64,000 nt of DNA. Source: an uncultured Pelagibacteraceae bacterium. GTDB lineage: Bacteria; Pseudomonadota; Alphaproteobacteria; Pelagibacterales; Pelagibacteraceae. The translations under genes were made by a program, and so were the position numbers. Each line of letters opens with the position of its first letter. The first letter of the stretch is position 1. The stretch lies in contig CABYDT010000003.1 in NCBI GenBank assembly GCA_902517865.1, positions 62,001 to 126,000 on the forward strand. Reading direction: 5' to 3'. Positions 9,558-18,481 of the stretch are shown one piece after another. Under the pieces are notes generated by a model. It had not been told where the DNA came from and made no database searches. It saw only the letters and a list, made by a program, of their open reading frames with translations.

Positions 9558-10895
9558 ATGAATTTTTATGCATTATCAACACCGCCTGGAATTTCCGGTA
9601 TAGCAGTAGTACGGCTATCAGGTAAAAATGCTCTGCAAATTGCTAATCAAATTTCAAGAGATGTGATAGACGAACCCAGAACAGCTCTCTTAAAAAAATT
9701 TTATGATCAAAATGGAGATTTAATAGATGAAGGTATAATGATTTGGTATCCAGAAGGGCAAAGTTACACGGGAGACCATGTTGTTGAAATGCATACACAT
9801 GGCAGTAAAGCAGTTGTTGAAAAACTTATGAATGAATTAAATCTAAAAAGTGATTGTAGATTAGCAGAACCGGGAGAGTTCACTAAAACCGCATTAGAAA
9901 ATAATAAAATAAATTTATATGAAGCTGAGTGTATAGCTGATTTATTACATGCAGAAACTGAAGCGCAAAGAGTTCAAGCTTTAAGACTAAAAAATAGTTC
10001 ACCAAAATTTATGGAATGGAGAGAGACAATTTTAGATGTATTAAGCAAGGTCGAAGCTTCTATAGATTTTGCCGATGAGGATTTGCCAATTGACATACTG
10101 AAAAATAATAATTCAAAAATTAAAAATATATTAAAAGAGATAGACGTGATGCTGGATGATAGTATGGGAGAAGTAATAAGGGATGGGTATAAAATTGCAA
10201 TTATCGGTCCACCAAACGTGGGAAAATCTAGTTTTTTAAATATGTTAACCAAACGTCAAGCTGCAATCGTTTCCAGCATGAAGGGAACCACCAGAGACAT
10301 TATAGAAATCAAATATCAAATAAACAATTATCCAGTTATATTAACGGACACTGCTGGAATCCGAAAAGCAAAAAATAAGGTGGAAAAAACAGGTGTCGAG
10401 TTAGCATTGTCTGCAAGTAAAGAGTCTAATTTGGATGTTGTAATGTTAGATGGCTCTCAAAATAAAATACCAGAAAATATTAAATCACTTATAAGCTCAA
10501 AAACGCTAGTTGTAATAAATAAAAAAGATAAGAAGAACTACAATTCCAAACCAATTATGAAAGCCTTAAAATCATTTAGAATAAAAGATTGTATTGAAAT
10601 TTCTATAAAAAATAATGACGGGATTGATAAGCTTAATAAAGTGTTAAAAAAAGTTGTAGCTGGATTAAATACAGTTCAGTCAACAACTTTAATATCAAGA
10701 GCAAGACATCGTGATTTATTAAAAAACTGTTCACAAAGCCTTCATGGTTTTTTAAAAGTTGATACAATAAAGGATCCAGAAAAGTCAGCTGAAGATTTAA
10801 GATTAGCTTCAAACAATCTAGGTCACATTGTTGGATTTATAGGAGTTGAAGAGATCTTGGGTAAGATTTTTCAAGATTTTTGTATAGGAAAATAG
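9558..10895 (+). CDS. mnmE: tRNA uridine-5-carboxymethylaminomethyl modification GTPase MnmE
   Basis: GTPase that works with MnmG to modify U34 of several tRNAs. It is 445 residues long. The N-terminal formyl-THF domain starts YALSTPPGISGIAVVRLSG. The G domain has G1 GPPNVGKSS (217-225), the KGTTRD switch (G2), DTAG (264-267) and NKKD (G4). The C terminus keeps the essential FCIGK with its Cys. In many alphaproteobacteria mnmE stands next to mnmG. Here an oppositely oriented autotransporter gene separates them. Confidence 0.97.
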   Translation: MNFYALSTPPGISGIAVVRLSGKNALQIANQISRDVIDEPRTALLKKFYDQNGDLIDEGIMIWYPEGQSYTGDHVVEMHTHGSKAVVEKLMNELNLKSDCRLAEPGEFTKTALENNKINLYEAECIADLLHAETEAQRVQALRLKNSSPKFMEWRETILDVLSKVEASIDFADEDLPIDILKNNNSKIKNILKEIDVMLDDSMGEVIRDGYKIAIIGPPNVGKSSFLNMLTKRQAAIVSSMKGTTRDIIEIKYQINNYPVILTDTAGIRKAKNKVEKTGVELALSASKESNLDVVMLDGSQNKIPENIKSLISSKTLVVINKKDKKNYNSKPIMKALKSFRIKDCIEISIKNNDGIDKLNKVLKKVVAGLNTVQSTTLISRARHRDLLKNCSQSLHGFLKVDTIKDPEKSAEDLRLASNNLGHIVGFIGVEEILGKIFQDFCIGK

Positions 10896-10911
10896 CTAAC
10901 TATTATTAAAA

Positions 10912-11016
10912 ATGGGAAGAAATTTAGATAAAATTAAAGAGATATATATTAAGAAAGTTTTACCTTGTTTAGTTCTGGTTATATTAATTGTTTTGATAGT
11001 GTTATCTATCCTTTAA
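10912..11016 (+). CDS. Possible 34-residue single-pass membrane peptide
   Basis: A short open frame 16 bases after mnmE. It codes a basic/polar head (MGRNLDKIKEIYIKK) and one strongly hydrophobic stretch of about 17 residues (CLVLVILIVLIVLSIL) reaching the C terminus. The pattern fits a small inner-membrane protein, but AT-rich DNA produces such frames by chance. There is no clear ribosome binding site. The stop lies in a perfect 16-base palindrome, TTTAAATTAATTTAAA (11012-11027), which could also act as a weak two-way end signal between mnmE and the autotransporter. Confidence 0.3.
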   Translation: MGRNLDKIKEIYIKKVLPCLVLVILIVLIVLSIL

Positions 11017-11033
11017 ATTAATTTAAATAATTA

Positions 11034-12782
11034 TTAAAACTTTAATTTAAAACTTAAATTACCGCTTAGGCTTTTTACGTCTTGACTTGTAGTTTTCGCA
11101 ACCAAACCAAATGCAAATTTACCATTGTCATTAATTTTTTTCTCATAATTGAGATTTGCAATAAGTGATATCTCCCTTGTTAATGCATTATCTTGTTTAT
11201 ATGTAGCGCTGGTGCCATTTACAGAGTAAATTTGAGACTTATCTCCTATTAAGCTTCTTAAGTCTAAAGTCCAACCTAAATTAAGGTAGTTAACACTGTT
11301 ATTTATGAACTTGTATTTATCAGAAAAAAAAATGGATACATTCCCTACTTTTCTATTCCTCCATGAATAATATTTACTTTCGTCATAACTTGGAGTAATC
11401 GAAAAACTTCCAGCCAAACCTACATCAGGGATGAGATTAGAATTGGTCTTAGTTATACCAGAATGTAATTCATAAGTCTGGTAATTACTGTCTATATCTA
11501 GTTTTCCTGAAGTTGTGGTGTTTGTTAAAATTGTTCTTTCACTATCTCTTAGGGTAATTCCACCTACAATAAATGTATCCAAATTAAATAAATTTTTATT
11601 ATTTGGTATGTAAACCCCTGATGAAATATTTTGGTATGTAATTTTGTGATCTTTTTCAAATTCTTGAATACCGGTTTCAAAAGCAATAATAAAATCTGAA
11701 TTTGTAAGTGGATAAATAAGATTAGCACCCAAATTATATAAATCATACTCCAATGCTAAATTTGCAGCATGTCCATTCCTGTTTAATAATGTAGTGTAGG
11801 TCTCTCCCCAAGCGTTGTTAGTATTTAATTTTTTCTTTTCTTTATGTTTAATTAAAAAATTTCTTATGTTTAAAGATTTGTAACTTAAAATTTCGTCTAA
11901 TGTTTCATTACCACCTTGACCGACCGATCCAGCAGATCCTTTCACGACTTGGTTACCATCAAGATCTTGCAATGTAAAACTTCCTTCAGTTTCGTAGTAA
12001 TAACCTTGACCTACACCGTGTTGAAATTTTAATGTGTTACCAGTCGTTGAGCCTGCATCAATTGTACCAATTAAAATACCTCCATCCTTTAATGTAACAG
12101 TATTATTGTTACCGACGATAGCTATTCCGATATTTGATGGGCTATCTCGGTTATCAATTGTTCCACTGTTAGATAAAGTCGAACTTGTATCGATTTGTAC
12201 CGTAGCATCGGAAGCCGTATTATAAATAATTCCACCTTTTTGATTTGTAAGTGTTGCATTTGTTGCACCGTCGTAAAAATAAATCGCTCTATCGTTAACA
12301 CTGTAAATAGTACCTGCGTTAGTGATTGTTGTGTTTTCTGCATCTTCTGTCCCAGCAGATTGCTGAACTATAGCGTTCGTGTTGGCAAATATAGTTCCTC
12401 CAGATTTATTCGTAATGGTTGCATTTTGAGCATCCATAAGTTGAATAGCTTTTGAGGACGTTGCTTCAATTGTTCCAGAATTAGTAACTGTTAAACTATC
12501 TGTTTCTCTACCCATGATAGCGTTGCTTAGACCTTGGATTATTCCTCCTGACTCCACGACAACCGTCGCATTGTCAATTTCATTGCCATCACCGCCTGGT
12601 GCAGTATAACCTCTAACAATATTGTTTAAATTACCGTCAAGTGTACCACTTATTGTTAACGTAGAACTATCTTGAAGGTCCTCTCTTGTCGCTTGCGTAC
12701 CTGATATCTCTACGTCAGCAGCATTGACCCGAATTGCAATAATAAGATAAAGCAAAAATATAAAATATCTCAAGATGTTCAT
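11034..12782 (-). CDS. Autotransporter-like outer-membrane protein (beta-helix passenger plus beta-barrel)
   Basis: A 582-residue secreted protein with a signal peptide (cleavage probably after RVNA, residue 21). Residues about 22-270 form a passenger rich in Asn, Thr, Gly and Ser, with repeated rungs of the kind NSGTI, NKSGGTIF, NAGTIYS and NSGTIDN, as in pectin-lyase-like beta-helices. A linker (GSAGSVGQGGNETLDEILSYKS) leads to a C-terminal domain of about 260 residues with alternating amphipathic strands that ends in LSFKLKF with a terminal Phe. This matches a type Va autotransporter. It is divergent from mnmG and sits between mnmE and mnmG. Confidence 0.85.
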   Translation of the reverse strand: MNILRYFIFLLYLIIAIRVNAADVEISGTQATREDLQDSSTLTISGTLDGNLNNIVRGYTAPGGDGNEIDNATVVVESGGIIQGLSNAIMGRETDSLTVTNSGTIEATSSKAIQLMDAQNATITNKSGGTIFANTNAIVQQSAGTEDAENTTITNAGTIYSVNDRAIYFYDGATNATLTNQKGGIIYNTASDATVQIDTSSTLSNSGTIDNRDSPSNIGIAIVGNNNTVTLKDGGILIGTIDAGSTTGNTLKFQHGVGQGYYYETEGSFTLQDLDGNQVVKGSAGSVGQGGNETLDEILSYKSLNIRNFLIKHKEKKKLNTNNAWGETYTTLLNRNGHAANLALEYDLYNLGANLIYPLTNSDFIIAFETGIQEFEKDHKITYQNISSGVYIPNNKNLFNLDTFIVGGITLRDSERTILTNTTTSGKLDIDSNYQTYELHSGITKTNSNLIPDVGLAGSFSITPSYDESKYYSWRNRKVGNVSIFFSDKYKFINNSVNYLNLGWTLDLRSLIGDKSQIYSVNGTSATYKQDNALTREISLIANLNYEKKINDNGKFAFGLVAKTTSQDVKSLSGNLSFKLKF

Positions 12783-12902
12783 TTTTTCGTTTTTTTATAG
12801 AATACCTTAAATTATGTAAATCTTAAGATATGATAATACCTCAAAAAGAGCTTATTATTTCAAGCTTATTGCTTTATTACAAAAGAGTATTACATTCCAT
12901 TT

Positions 12903-14762
12903 ATGTTAAATTTTGACGTTGTAGTTATTGGTGGAGGGCATGCAGGCTGTGAAGCCGCAGCCGCTTCTGCACGTTTGCAAGCACAAACAGCTTTAGTTAC
13001 TACAAACGAAAATTCTATCGGTGAAATGTCATGCAATCCTGCAATCGGGGGATTAGGCAAAGGACATCTAGTTAGAGAAATTGATGCATTTGATGGTGTC
13101 ATGCCAAAGGTTGCTGATGCTTCCGGTATTCAATTTAGACTTTTAAATCGCAGCAGAGGACCAGCAGTAAGAGGTCCAAGAACGCAATCTGACAGAAAGC
13201 TTTATAAGCAATACATGCTAAAAGCATTAAAAAACCAGTCTAATTTAAGCATTATTTATGACCCAGTAGAAAGATTTGTTTTTAGTAAAAACAATATTGA
13301 GGGAGTAATTTTAAGATCAGGTAAAGAGTTAAGAGCAAAAAAGATTGTCTTAACTACAGGCACATTCTTAAATGGAGTTATGCACATTGGTAAAGAGATG
13401 AAACCAGGCGGAAGGCACGGGGAGGAGCCAACCAAAGGTTTGAGTGAACAACTGAAAAATTATGATTTAAAAATTTCAAGACTTAAAACTGGCACTCCAC
13501 CTAGGCTTGATGCAAGGACAATTGATTTTTCAAATTTAGAGGAACAGAAAGCTGATGCTGAACCATATTTTTTCAGTACGGATACAGTCCATGCAAATGC
13601 TAAGCAAGTTTCTTGTTTTATTACTTATACAAACGATGACGTGCACAATATCATTACAAAGAATTTAAAAAAGTCAGCGATGTACTCCGGTAACATTAAA
13701 AGCGTAGGCCCGAGATATTGTCCGTCAATAGAAGATAAAATTGTTAAGTTTAAAGATAAATCAAGGCATCAAATTTTTTTAGAACCTGAAGGACTGGATG
13801 ATAACACGATATATCCTAATGGAATATCTACATCACTGCCGGAAGACGTTCAAGCTGAAATTCTTAATAAAATCAATGGTTTATCTGATGTTAAAATGCT
13901 TCGTCCCGGTTATGCTATTGAATATGACTATGTAGATCCACGTGAGTTAAAAAACACCCTAGAGTTAAAAAAAATAAACTCGCTATATCTTGCTGGGCAA
14001 ATAAACGGTACCACAGGTTATGAGGAAGCAGCTGCACAAGGTCTTATAGCTGGTATCAATGCTGGACTAACTTCTAAGGGAAAAAGTTCTTTTACTTTAG
14101 ACCGCTCTCAAGCTTACATTGGTGTACTAATTGATGATCTTATTACGAAAGGCGTATGTGAACCTTATCGCATGTTTACCTCTAGAGCTGAGTATAGATT
14201 GACGTTAAGATCGGACAATGCTGATTTAAGGCTTACACCGCTAGCGAAACAAATTGAAATATTAAGTGAGTCCAGAAGTAAGAAGTTTAAACAAAAATTA
14301 CGTGAAATAGACTCTTTAAAGAATAAATTGTCATCAAAAGCTTTTAGTCCTAACGAATTTGCTAAACATAATATTAAAATTTCTAAAGATGGTGTCAGAC
14401 GCAATGGCCTGGATATTTTAAAATATAAAAGCATAAATTTACACTCGTTAAGATCTATTTATGATCTTGAAAATTACTCAAAAGCGGCTGGGGAGGCGGT
14501 AGAGACTGAATACCATTATTCTGGATATTTCAAGAAACAGGAAGCAGATATCAAGTCTTTCAGAAGCGACGAAAATATTAAAATACCGGAAAATTTTGTT
14601 TATGACGATATTAGCGGACTCTCCAATGAGATAAAATCTAAGCTTAAATCAATTAAACCTACAACATTAGGTCAGGCTATAAGGATAGAAGGAATTACCC
14701 CAGCAGCTATAACCCTTTTGTTGGCTTATATAAAAAGATATAAATTTAAGCACACTGCTTAA
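12903..14762 (+). CDS. mnmG: tRNA uridine-5-carboxymethylaminomethyl modification enzyme MnmG (GidA)
   Basis: FAD-dependent partner of MnmE, 619 residues. The Rossmann motif [13 protein letters not shown] lies at residues 7-19. [22 protein letters not shown], the catalytic-Cys region and the family signatures YCPSIEDKI (about 278) and [17 protein letters not shown] (about 365) are present. The C-terminal alpha-helical domain binds MnmE and tRNA. It is followed at once by rsmG, with the next start at the base after the stop. The 120 bases upstream are AT-rich and hold the divergent promoters. I see no DnaA box there. Confidence 0.97.
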   Translation: MLNFDVVVIGGGHAGCEAAAASARLQAQTALVTTNENSIGEMSCNPAIGGLGKGHLVREIDAFDGVMPKVADASGIQFRLLNRSRGPAVRGPRTQSDRKLYKQYMLKALKNQSNLSIIYDPVERFVFSKNNIEGVILRSGKELRAKKIVLTTGTFLNGVMHIGKEMKPGGRHGEEPTKGLSEQLKNYDLKISRLKTGTPPRLDARTIDFSNLEEQKADAEPYFFSTDTVHANAKQVSCFITYTNDDVHNIITKNLKKSAMYSGNIKSVGPRYCPSIEDKIVKFKDKSRHQIFLEPEGLDDNTIYPNGISTSLPEDVQAEILNKINGLSDVKMLRPGYAIEYDYVDPRELKNTLELKKINSLYLAGQINGTTGYEEAAAQGLIAGINAGLTSKGKSSFTLDRSQAYIGVLIDDLITKGVCEPYRMFTSRAEYRLTLRSDNADLRLTPLAKQIEILSESRSKKFKQKLREIDSLKNKLSSKAFSPNEFAKHNIKISKDGVRRNGLDILKYKSINLHSLRSIYDLENYSKAAGEAVETEYHYSGYFKKQEADIKSFRSDENIKIPENFVYDDISGLSNEIKSKLKSIKPTTLGQAIRIEGITPAAITLLLAYIKRYKFKHTA

Positions 14763-15386
14763 ATGATTCGATCAAAATACCTAGACAGCTTTGTTTCACG
14801 TGAAACATCACGAAAATTGGATCAATACCATCAATACCTGATGAATAATAATCAGAGAATGTCACTAATTTCTAAGAGTACTGAACAAGAGGCATATATT
14901 AGACATTATGAGGATTCAGCTCAAATTATTGAGCACATAAACAAGCAAGATAAAGATATACTAGATATTGGAACTGGCGCTGGTTTACCAGGTATTATTT
15001 TAGATCTAATAAAAGTGGATAAAAAACTCGATTTTCATGTGAATTTATTGGAAAAGAGCCCAAAAAAGTGCAAATTTTTAAAGCAAGCAATAAGATTGCT
15101 TGATCTTGATATCAAAATACATAATGCTGATGTTAATATGCTTCGCGATAAAAATTACAGCGTAGTTACAGCAAGAGCTTTTAAGCCATTAGGAACATTT
15201 TTGGATATTTTAGATAAAAGCAATATAAAATTTAGAAAATTGATTTTGCTGAAGGGTGAAAAATATGAAAATGAAATTTTGGATGCAGAGAAATATTGGG
15301 AAATAAATTGTGAGTTACATGATAGCATTACTAATAAAGCATCGAAAGTTTTCGTAATAAATAGTGTGAAAAGGATTAGTGCATGA
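14763..15386 (+). CDS. rsmG: 16S rRNA (guanine-527-N7)-methyltransferase RsmG (GidB)
   Basis: SAM-dependent methyltransferase that modifies G527 of 16S rRNA. It is 207 residues long. NNQRMSLISKST and the SAM-binding motif ILDIGTGAGLPGI (about residues 60-72) are typical, and VTARAFKPL follows at the usual distance. The residues FVSRET (10-15) are dictated by an embedded parS site. The stop overlaps the parA start by 4 bases, so rsmG is in one unit with parAB. Confidence 0.95.
   Translation: MIRSKYLDSFVSRETSRKLDQYHQYLMNNNQRMSLISKSTEQEAYIRHYEDSAQIIEHINKQDKDILDIGTGAGLPGIILDLIKVDKKLDFHVNLLEKSPKKCKFLKQAIRLLDLDIKIHNADVNMLRDKNYSVVTARAFKPLGTFLDILDKSNIKFRKLILLKGEKYENEILDAEKYWEINCELHDSITNKASKVFVINSVKRISA
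14792..14807. promoter_or_regulatory. parS centromere site
   Basis: The sequence is TGTTTCACGTGAAACA, a perfect 16-base palindrome and an exact copy of the consensus parS bound by chromosomal ParB. It lies within codons 10-15 of rsmG, about 580 bases before parA. I found no other full copy in the window by reading. ParB should load here as a CTP-dependent clamp and spread. The place suggests that the replication origin is not far away on the chromosome. Confidence 0.95.
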
Positions 15387-16177
15387 CAAAAATTATTTCT
15401 GTTATTAATCAAAAAGGCGGTGTCGGAAAAACTACTACCGCAATTAATTTAGGATGTGCATTAGCAAATGCAGAATTGAAAATATTAGTTGTTGATTTAG
15501 ATCCTCAAGGAAACGCATCAACAGGCTTAGGAGTCGAGGTAAAGCAAAGAAATAAAACTATTTATGAATTAATGATAACAAAAGACACAATTTTGAACCC
15601 TTATATTTACAAATCTTCAGTTAAAAACTTAGACGTAATACCTTCTAATGTTGATTTATCCGGCTTTGAAACGGAAGTAGCTGAAGATGGAAAACGAGCT
15701 TTTTTTCTTAATGATGTACTAAGACCTTTAGCTCAGTCAAATCAGTATGATTATATATTAGTAGATTGCCCACCATCATTAAGTCTTTTAACTATAATGG
15801 CTTTGGTAGGGTCTGATACAGTACTAGTACCTCTGCAATCTGAATTCTTTGCATTAGAAGGTTTGTCACAATTAGTTAAAACTATAAATCGAGTAAAACA
15901 AAACCTAAATACTGCATTATCTATACAAGGAATAGTTTTAACCATGTTTGATAAACGTAATAAACTTTGTTACGAGGTTGAAAAAGAGGCTAGAAAGTAT
16001 TTTCCAAACGAAGTTTACAAAACCGTTATACCTAGAAATATTAGAATATCTGAGGCGCCCTCACATGGATTACCAGTTATTACTTATGATAAGAATTGCA
16101 GTGGAACAAAAGCTTATGAGAGACTTGCTCTCGAAATTTTAGAACAAGAAAAACAGAATAATACATTCGCAGCATAA
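15383..16177 (+). CDS. parA: Chromosome partitioning ATPase ParA
   Basis: Deviant-Walker ATPase that moves ParB-parS complexes over the nucleoid. The 264-residue protein has KGGVGKTTT at 11-19 with the signature Lys, then VDLDPQGNAS (switch I) and LVDCPPSL (Walker B/switch II). It is the short chromosomal type with no N-terminal DNA-binding domain. It sits between rsmG (ATGA overlap) and parB (1 base apart). Confidence 0.97.
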   Translation: MTKIISVINQKGGVGKTTTAINLGCALANAELKILVVDLDPQGNASTGLGVEVKQRNKTIYELMITKDTILNPYIYKSSVKNLDVIPSNVDLSGFETEVAEDGKRAFFLNDVLRPLAQSNQYDYILVDCPPSLSLLTIMALVGSDTVLVPLQSEFFALEGLSQLVKTINRVKQNLNTALSIQGIVLTMFDKRNKLCYEVEKEARKYFPNEVYKTVIPRNIRISEAPSHGLPVITYDKNCSGTKAYERLALEILEQEKQNNTFAA

Positions 16178-16178
16178 C

Positions 16179-17033
16179 ATGAAAAATAAAGGATTAGGAA
16201 AAGGTCTGTCCGCATTATTAGGAGATAACAACGATGTCGTAGATATCAAAAAATTTGATAAGTTTAATACAAATTTAACACCCATTCATCTGTTAAAACC
16301 AAATCAGTTCCAACCTAGAAAAAAATTTGACCAGGAAAAACTTAATGATCTTGCATCATCCATAAGAGCAAGAGGAATAATTCAGCCCATTGCTGTGAGA
16401 AAGGATAAAGATGGTAAGTTTGAAATTATCGCTGGTGAAAGACGGTGGCGTGCAGCGCAGTTAGCTCGTGTCCATGAGGTACCCACTGTTATTTTGCAAG
16501 CAGATGATGGTTTGACAGCTGAATTTGCTCTTTTAGAAAACGTACAGCGTGAAGATTTAAATGCAATTGAAGAAGCTAATGGTTTTGATTTATTAATCGA
16601 AAAATTTGGGTACACTCAAGAAAAGCTATCAGAGATGATAGGCAAAAGTAGAGTTTATATTACTAATACACTTCGACTTAAAAAGCTGCCGCAAAAGATT
16701 AAAGATTTAGTTATATCAGGTTCATTAACAGCAGGGCACGCAAGAAGTTTAATAGATGCGGACAATAATGTTAAAATAGCTAACACTATTATTAAAAAAA
16801 ATCTTACGGTTCGTCAGACAGAAAATCTAGTTAAATCTAATAAAAGTAAAAAATTTTCTAAAAAAAAATCTAAAGATACAAATATTTTAGACCTTCAAGA
16901 CAAAATTACATTAAAAACAGGAATGTCAGTAAATATTAATAATTCTAAAAGTAATAGAGGTGTAATATCATTTAAATATAAAAGTTTGGATCAGCTTGAG
17001 AGATTAGTAAAAATTATAAAATCAAATTTTTAA
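16179..17033 (+). CDS. parB: Chromosome partitioning protein ParB
   Basis: CTP-dependent DNA clamp that loads at parS. It is 284 residues long. It opens with the ParA-stimulating peptide KNKGLGKGLSALLGD. The CTP-binding region has the C-motif PNQFQPRKKF and GERRWRAAQ (86-94). The helix-turn-helix (QEKLSEMIGKSRVYITNTLRL) follows. A basic linker and a C-terminal dimerisation domain complete it. Its stop touches the stop of convergent holA, so there is no room for a normal terminator. Confidence 0.97.
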   Translation: MKNKGLGKGLSALLGDNNDVVDIKKFDKFNTNLTPIHLLKPNQFQPRKKFDQEKLNDLASSIRARGIIQPIAVRKDKDGKFEIIAGERRWRAAQLARVHEVPTVILQADDGLTAEFALLENVQREDLNAIEEANGFDLLIEKFGYTQEKLSEMIGKSRVYITNTLRLKKLPQKIKDLVISGSLTAGHARSLIDADNNVKIANTIIKKNLTVRQTENLVKSNKSKKFSKKKSKDTNILDLQDKITLKTGMSVNINNSKSNRGVISFKYKSLDQLERLVKIIKSNF

Positions 17034-18023
17034 TTATATATTTTTAGAACAAGTATCTAAAAGAAATTTATTAAAAATTATGTTTGATATGTTATAGTGT
17101 TCTTTGCATTTAAGCTCTACGTCGTAGATTTCTTTTAATAGATTCATTAATTCTAATTTTTTCCACTTTTTTAATTGTATTGTTATTTCGTTCTTTTCTT
17201 TCCAAAATATCGGTGGTTTAAAATTGTTTATTTTTTTACTAATATCTGTCTCATCTCCGCTATAGTCCAGAATTTCGATTAGCTTTTTAACTTTAAATCT
17301 AATTGCTGGAATAATTTCGTTGTAGTAACCAGATGCATTATATATATCGCTTAAAGCTTTATTAAGTTTTTTAGAATTTCCTGAGATTACGATATTTGCA
17401 ATTTCAAAATTATCATATGTATTTGTTGCATTAAATATATCAAATAAAATATCATCCCCAATTATATTTGTTTCGGTTTTTATTATAGACAACTTTTTAA
17501 TTGCTTCATTTATGTCATTCCTATTTAGATTTTTATCCATCATAAGTTTTTGTATCGTATCGTAATTAATTTTTATTCCATTTTCGTTTAGTTTTGTTTT
17601 TAGTAAACTTTGTATTTGAGCATCATCATCTTCATAGCAAGCTGCAGCGGCACAAAGTTTTGAGTTTTCAAAAAAACTCCTAATTTTAGATCCTTTCTTT
17701 AGATATTTTGATGTCAAAATTAAATTTTTATTCAAACTCTTTAGGTTATCTTCGTTTATAAAATTTGTGATTTTATCGCTTATATCTTTAATTACAAAAA
17801 CTTCTTTTTCATTAAACAGATTTTCACTAAAAATAAAATTTATAATATCTGGATTTTTTTTTAATTCTTCCTCGCGGTATATTTTCGTTGAATAACCTTT
17901 TTTTTTATAGTCAATCAATAATTCGTCTTCTATCTCTTTTTTGAGTGATAAATTTTCACCATGTAGAATAATACATTTATATTTCAAGATATTTTTCTTA
18001 ATTTCGGAATTTTTAATAATCAC
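17034..18023 (-). CDS. holA: DNA polymerase III delta subunit
   Basis: Clamp-loader subunit that opens the beta clamp. The 329-residue protein has the N-terminal HolA fold (KYKCIILHGENLSLKKEIEDELL, then FSENLFNEKEVFVIKD, which contacts the clamp), a helical lid (residues about 140-210) and a C-terminal collar domain. Sequence conservation is low, as usual for delta, and the assignment is strengthened by the leuS-lptE-holA order. It overlaps lptE by 4 bases. Confidence 0.9.
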   Translation of the reverse strand: MIIKNSEIKKNILKYKCIILHGENLSLKKEIEDELLIDYKKKGYSTKIYREEELKKNPDIINFIFSENLFNEKEVFVIKDISDKITNFINEDNLKSLNKNLILTSKYLKKGSKIRSFFENSKLCAAAACYEDDDAQIQSLLKTKLNENGIKINYDTIQKLMMDKNLNRNDINEAIKKLSIIKTETNIIGDDILFDIFNATNTYDNFEIANIVISGNSKKLNKALSDIYNASGYYNEIIPAIRFKVKKLIEILDYSGDETDISKKINNFKPPIFWKEKNEITIQLKKWKKLELMNLLKEIYDVELKCKEHYNISNIIFNKFLLDTCSKNI

Positions 18024-18481
18024 TTGTTTCTTATACCAAAAAATTGAATGTCCGATTTTATTTTATTAGCAATCTCGCTTACAAGATTATTTTTCGCGCT
18101 TTCTATAGTATCCAGGTTATCTGATAGACTATCTCCGATCTTTACAACCTTTTTTGCTGTAAAACCTTTTGTATAGATTGATTTTTTTGCTTTAAATATT
18201 TCAATAGTAGAGTCTAGATAAATATCCTTTGATTCTATCTCTCCCGATGATTTTTTGCTTAAAGCTGCGATGTTGCTAGATGTTCTTATTGAGATTTTAT
18301 AATCAGAGGATAATTTTTCTTTGAGATTAATTTTTGATTTTATAATAAAATTTAAATTATTATCTCCCAAATATGAAACTTCTTTAAAAAATATTTCGTT
18401 GCTGCTCTTTTTTACAAGTGACTGATAACCACATGAATTAAGAACTAAGAATAAGAATAAAAGAGCAGTTTTTTTTATCAT
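18020..18481 (-). CDS. lptE: LPS-assembly lipoprotein LptE-like
   Basis: Predicted outer-membrane lipoprotein that plugs LptD in LPS export. It is 153 residues long with a lipoprotein signal peptide and lipobox LNSCGYQ (acylated Cys17). CGYQ is the usual start of mature LptE. The rest (strands such as [20 protein letters not shown] and [12 protein letters not shown]) fits the small alpha/beta LptE fold. The position between leuS and holA is the canonical one and carries much of the evidence. Confidence 0.85.
   Translation of the reverse strand: MIKKTALLFLFLVLNSCGYQSLVKKSSNEIFFKEVSYLGDNNLNFIIKSKINLKEKLSSDYKISIRTSSNIAALSKKSSGEIESKDIYLDSTIEIFKAKKSIYTKGFTAKKVVKIGDSLSDNLDTIESAKNNLVSEIANKIKSDIQFFGIRNK

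Noticed and set aside
11012-11027. Perfect palindrome TTTAAATTAATTTAAA as a protein-binding operator
   Set aside because: Only A and T are used, which is expected often by chance here, and it lies between convergent gene ends where an operator is unlikely.
12195-12455. Open frames in other phases inside the autotransporter gene
   Set aside because: They arise from the repeated low-complexity passenger and encode unlikely Cys/Ile-rich sequences.
12783-12902. Possible replication origin beside mnmG
   Set aside because: Origins can lie near mnmG/rsmG/parAB, but this 120-base gap has no DnaA-box consensus and is just large enough for two divergent promoters.
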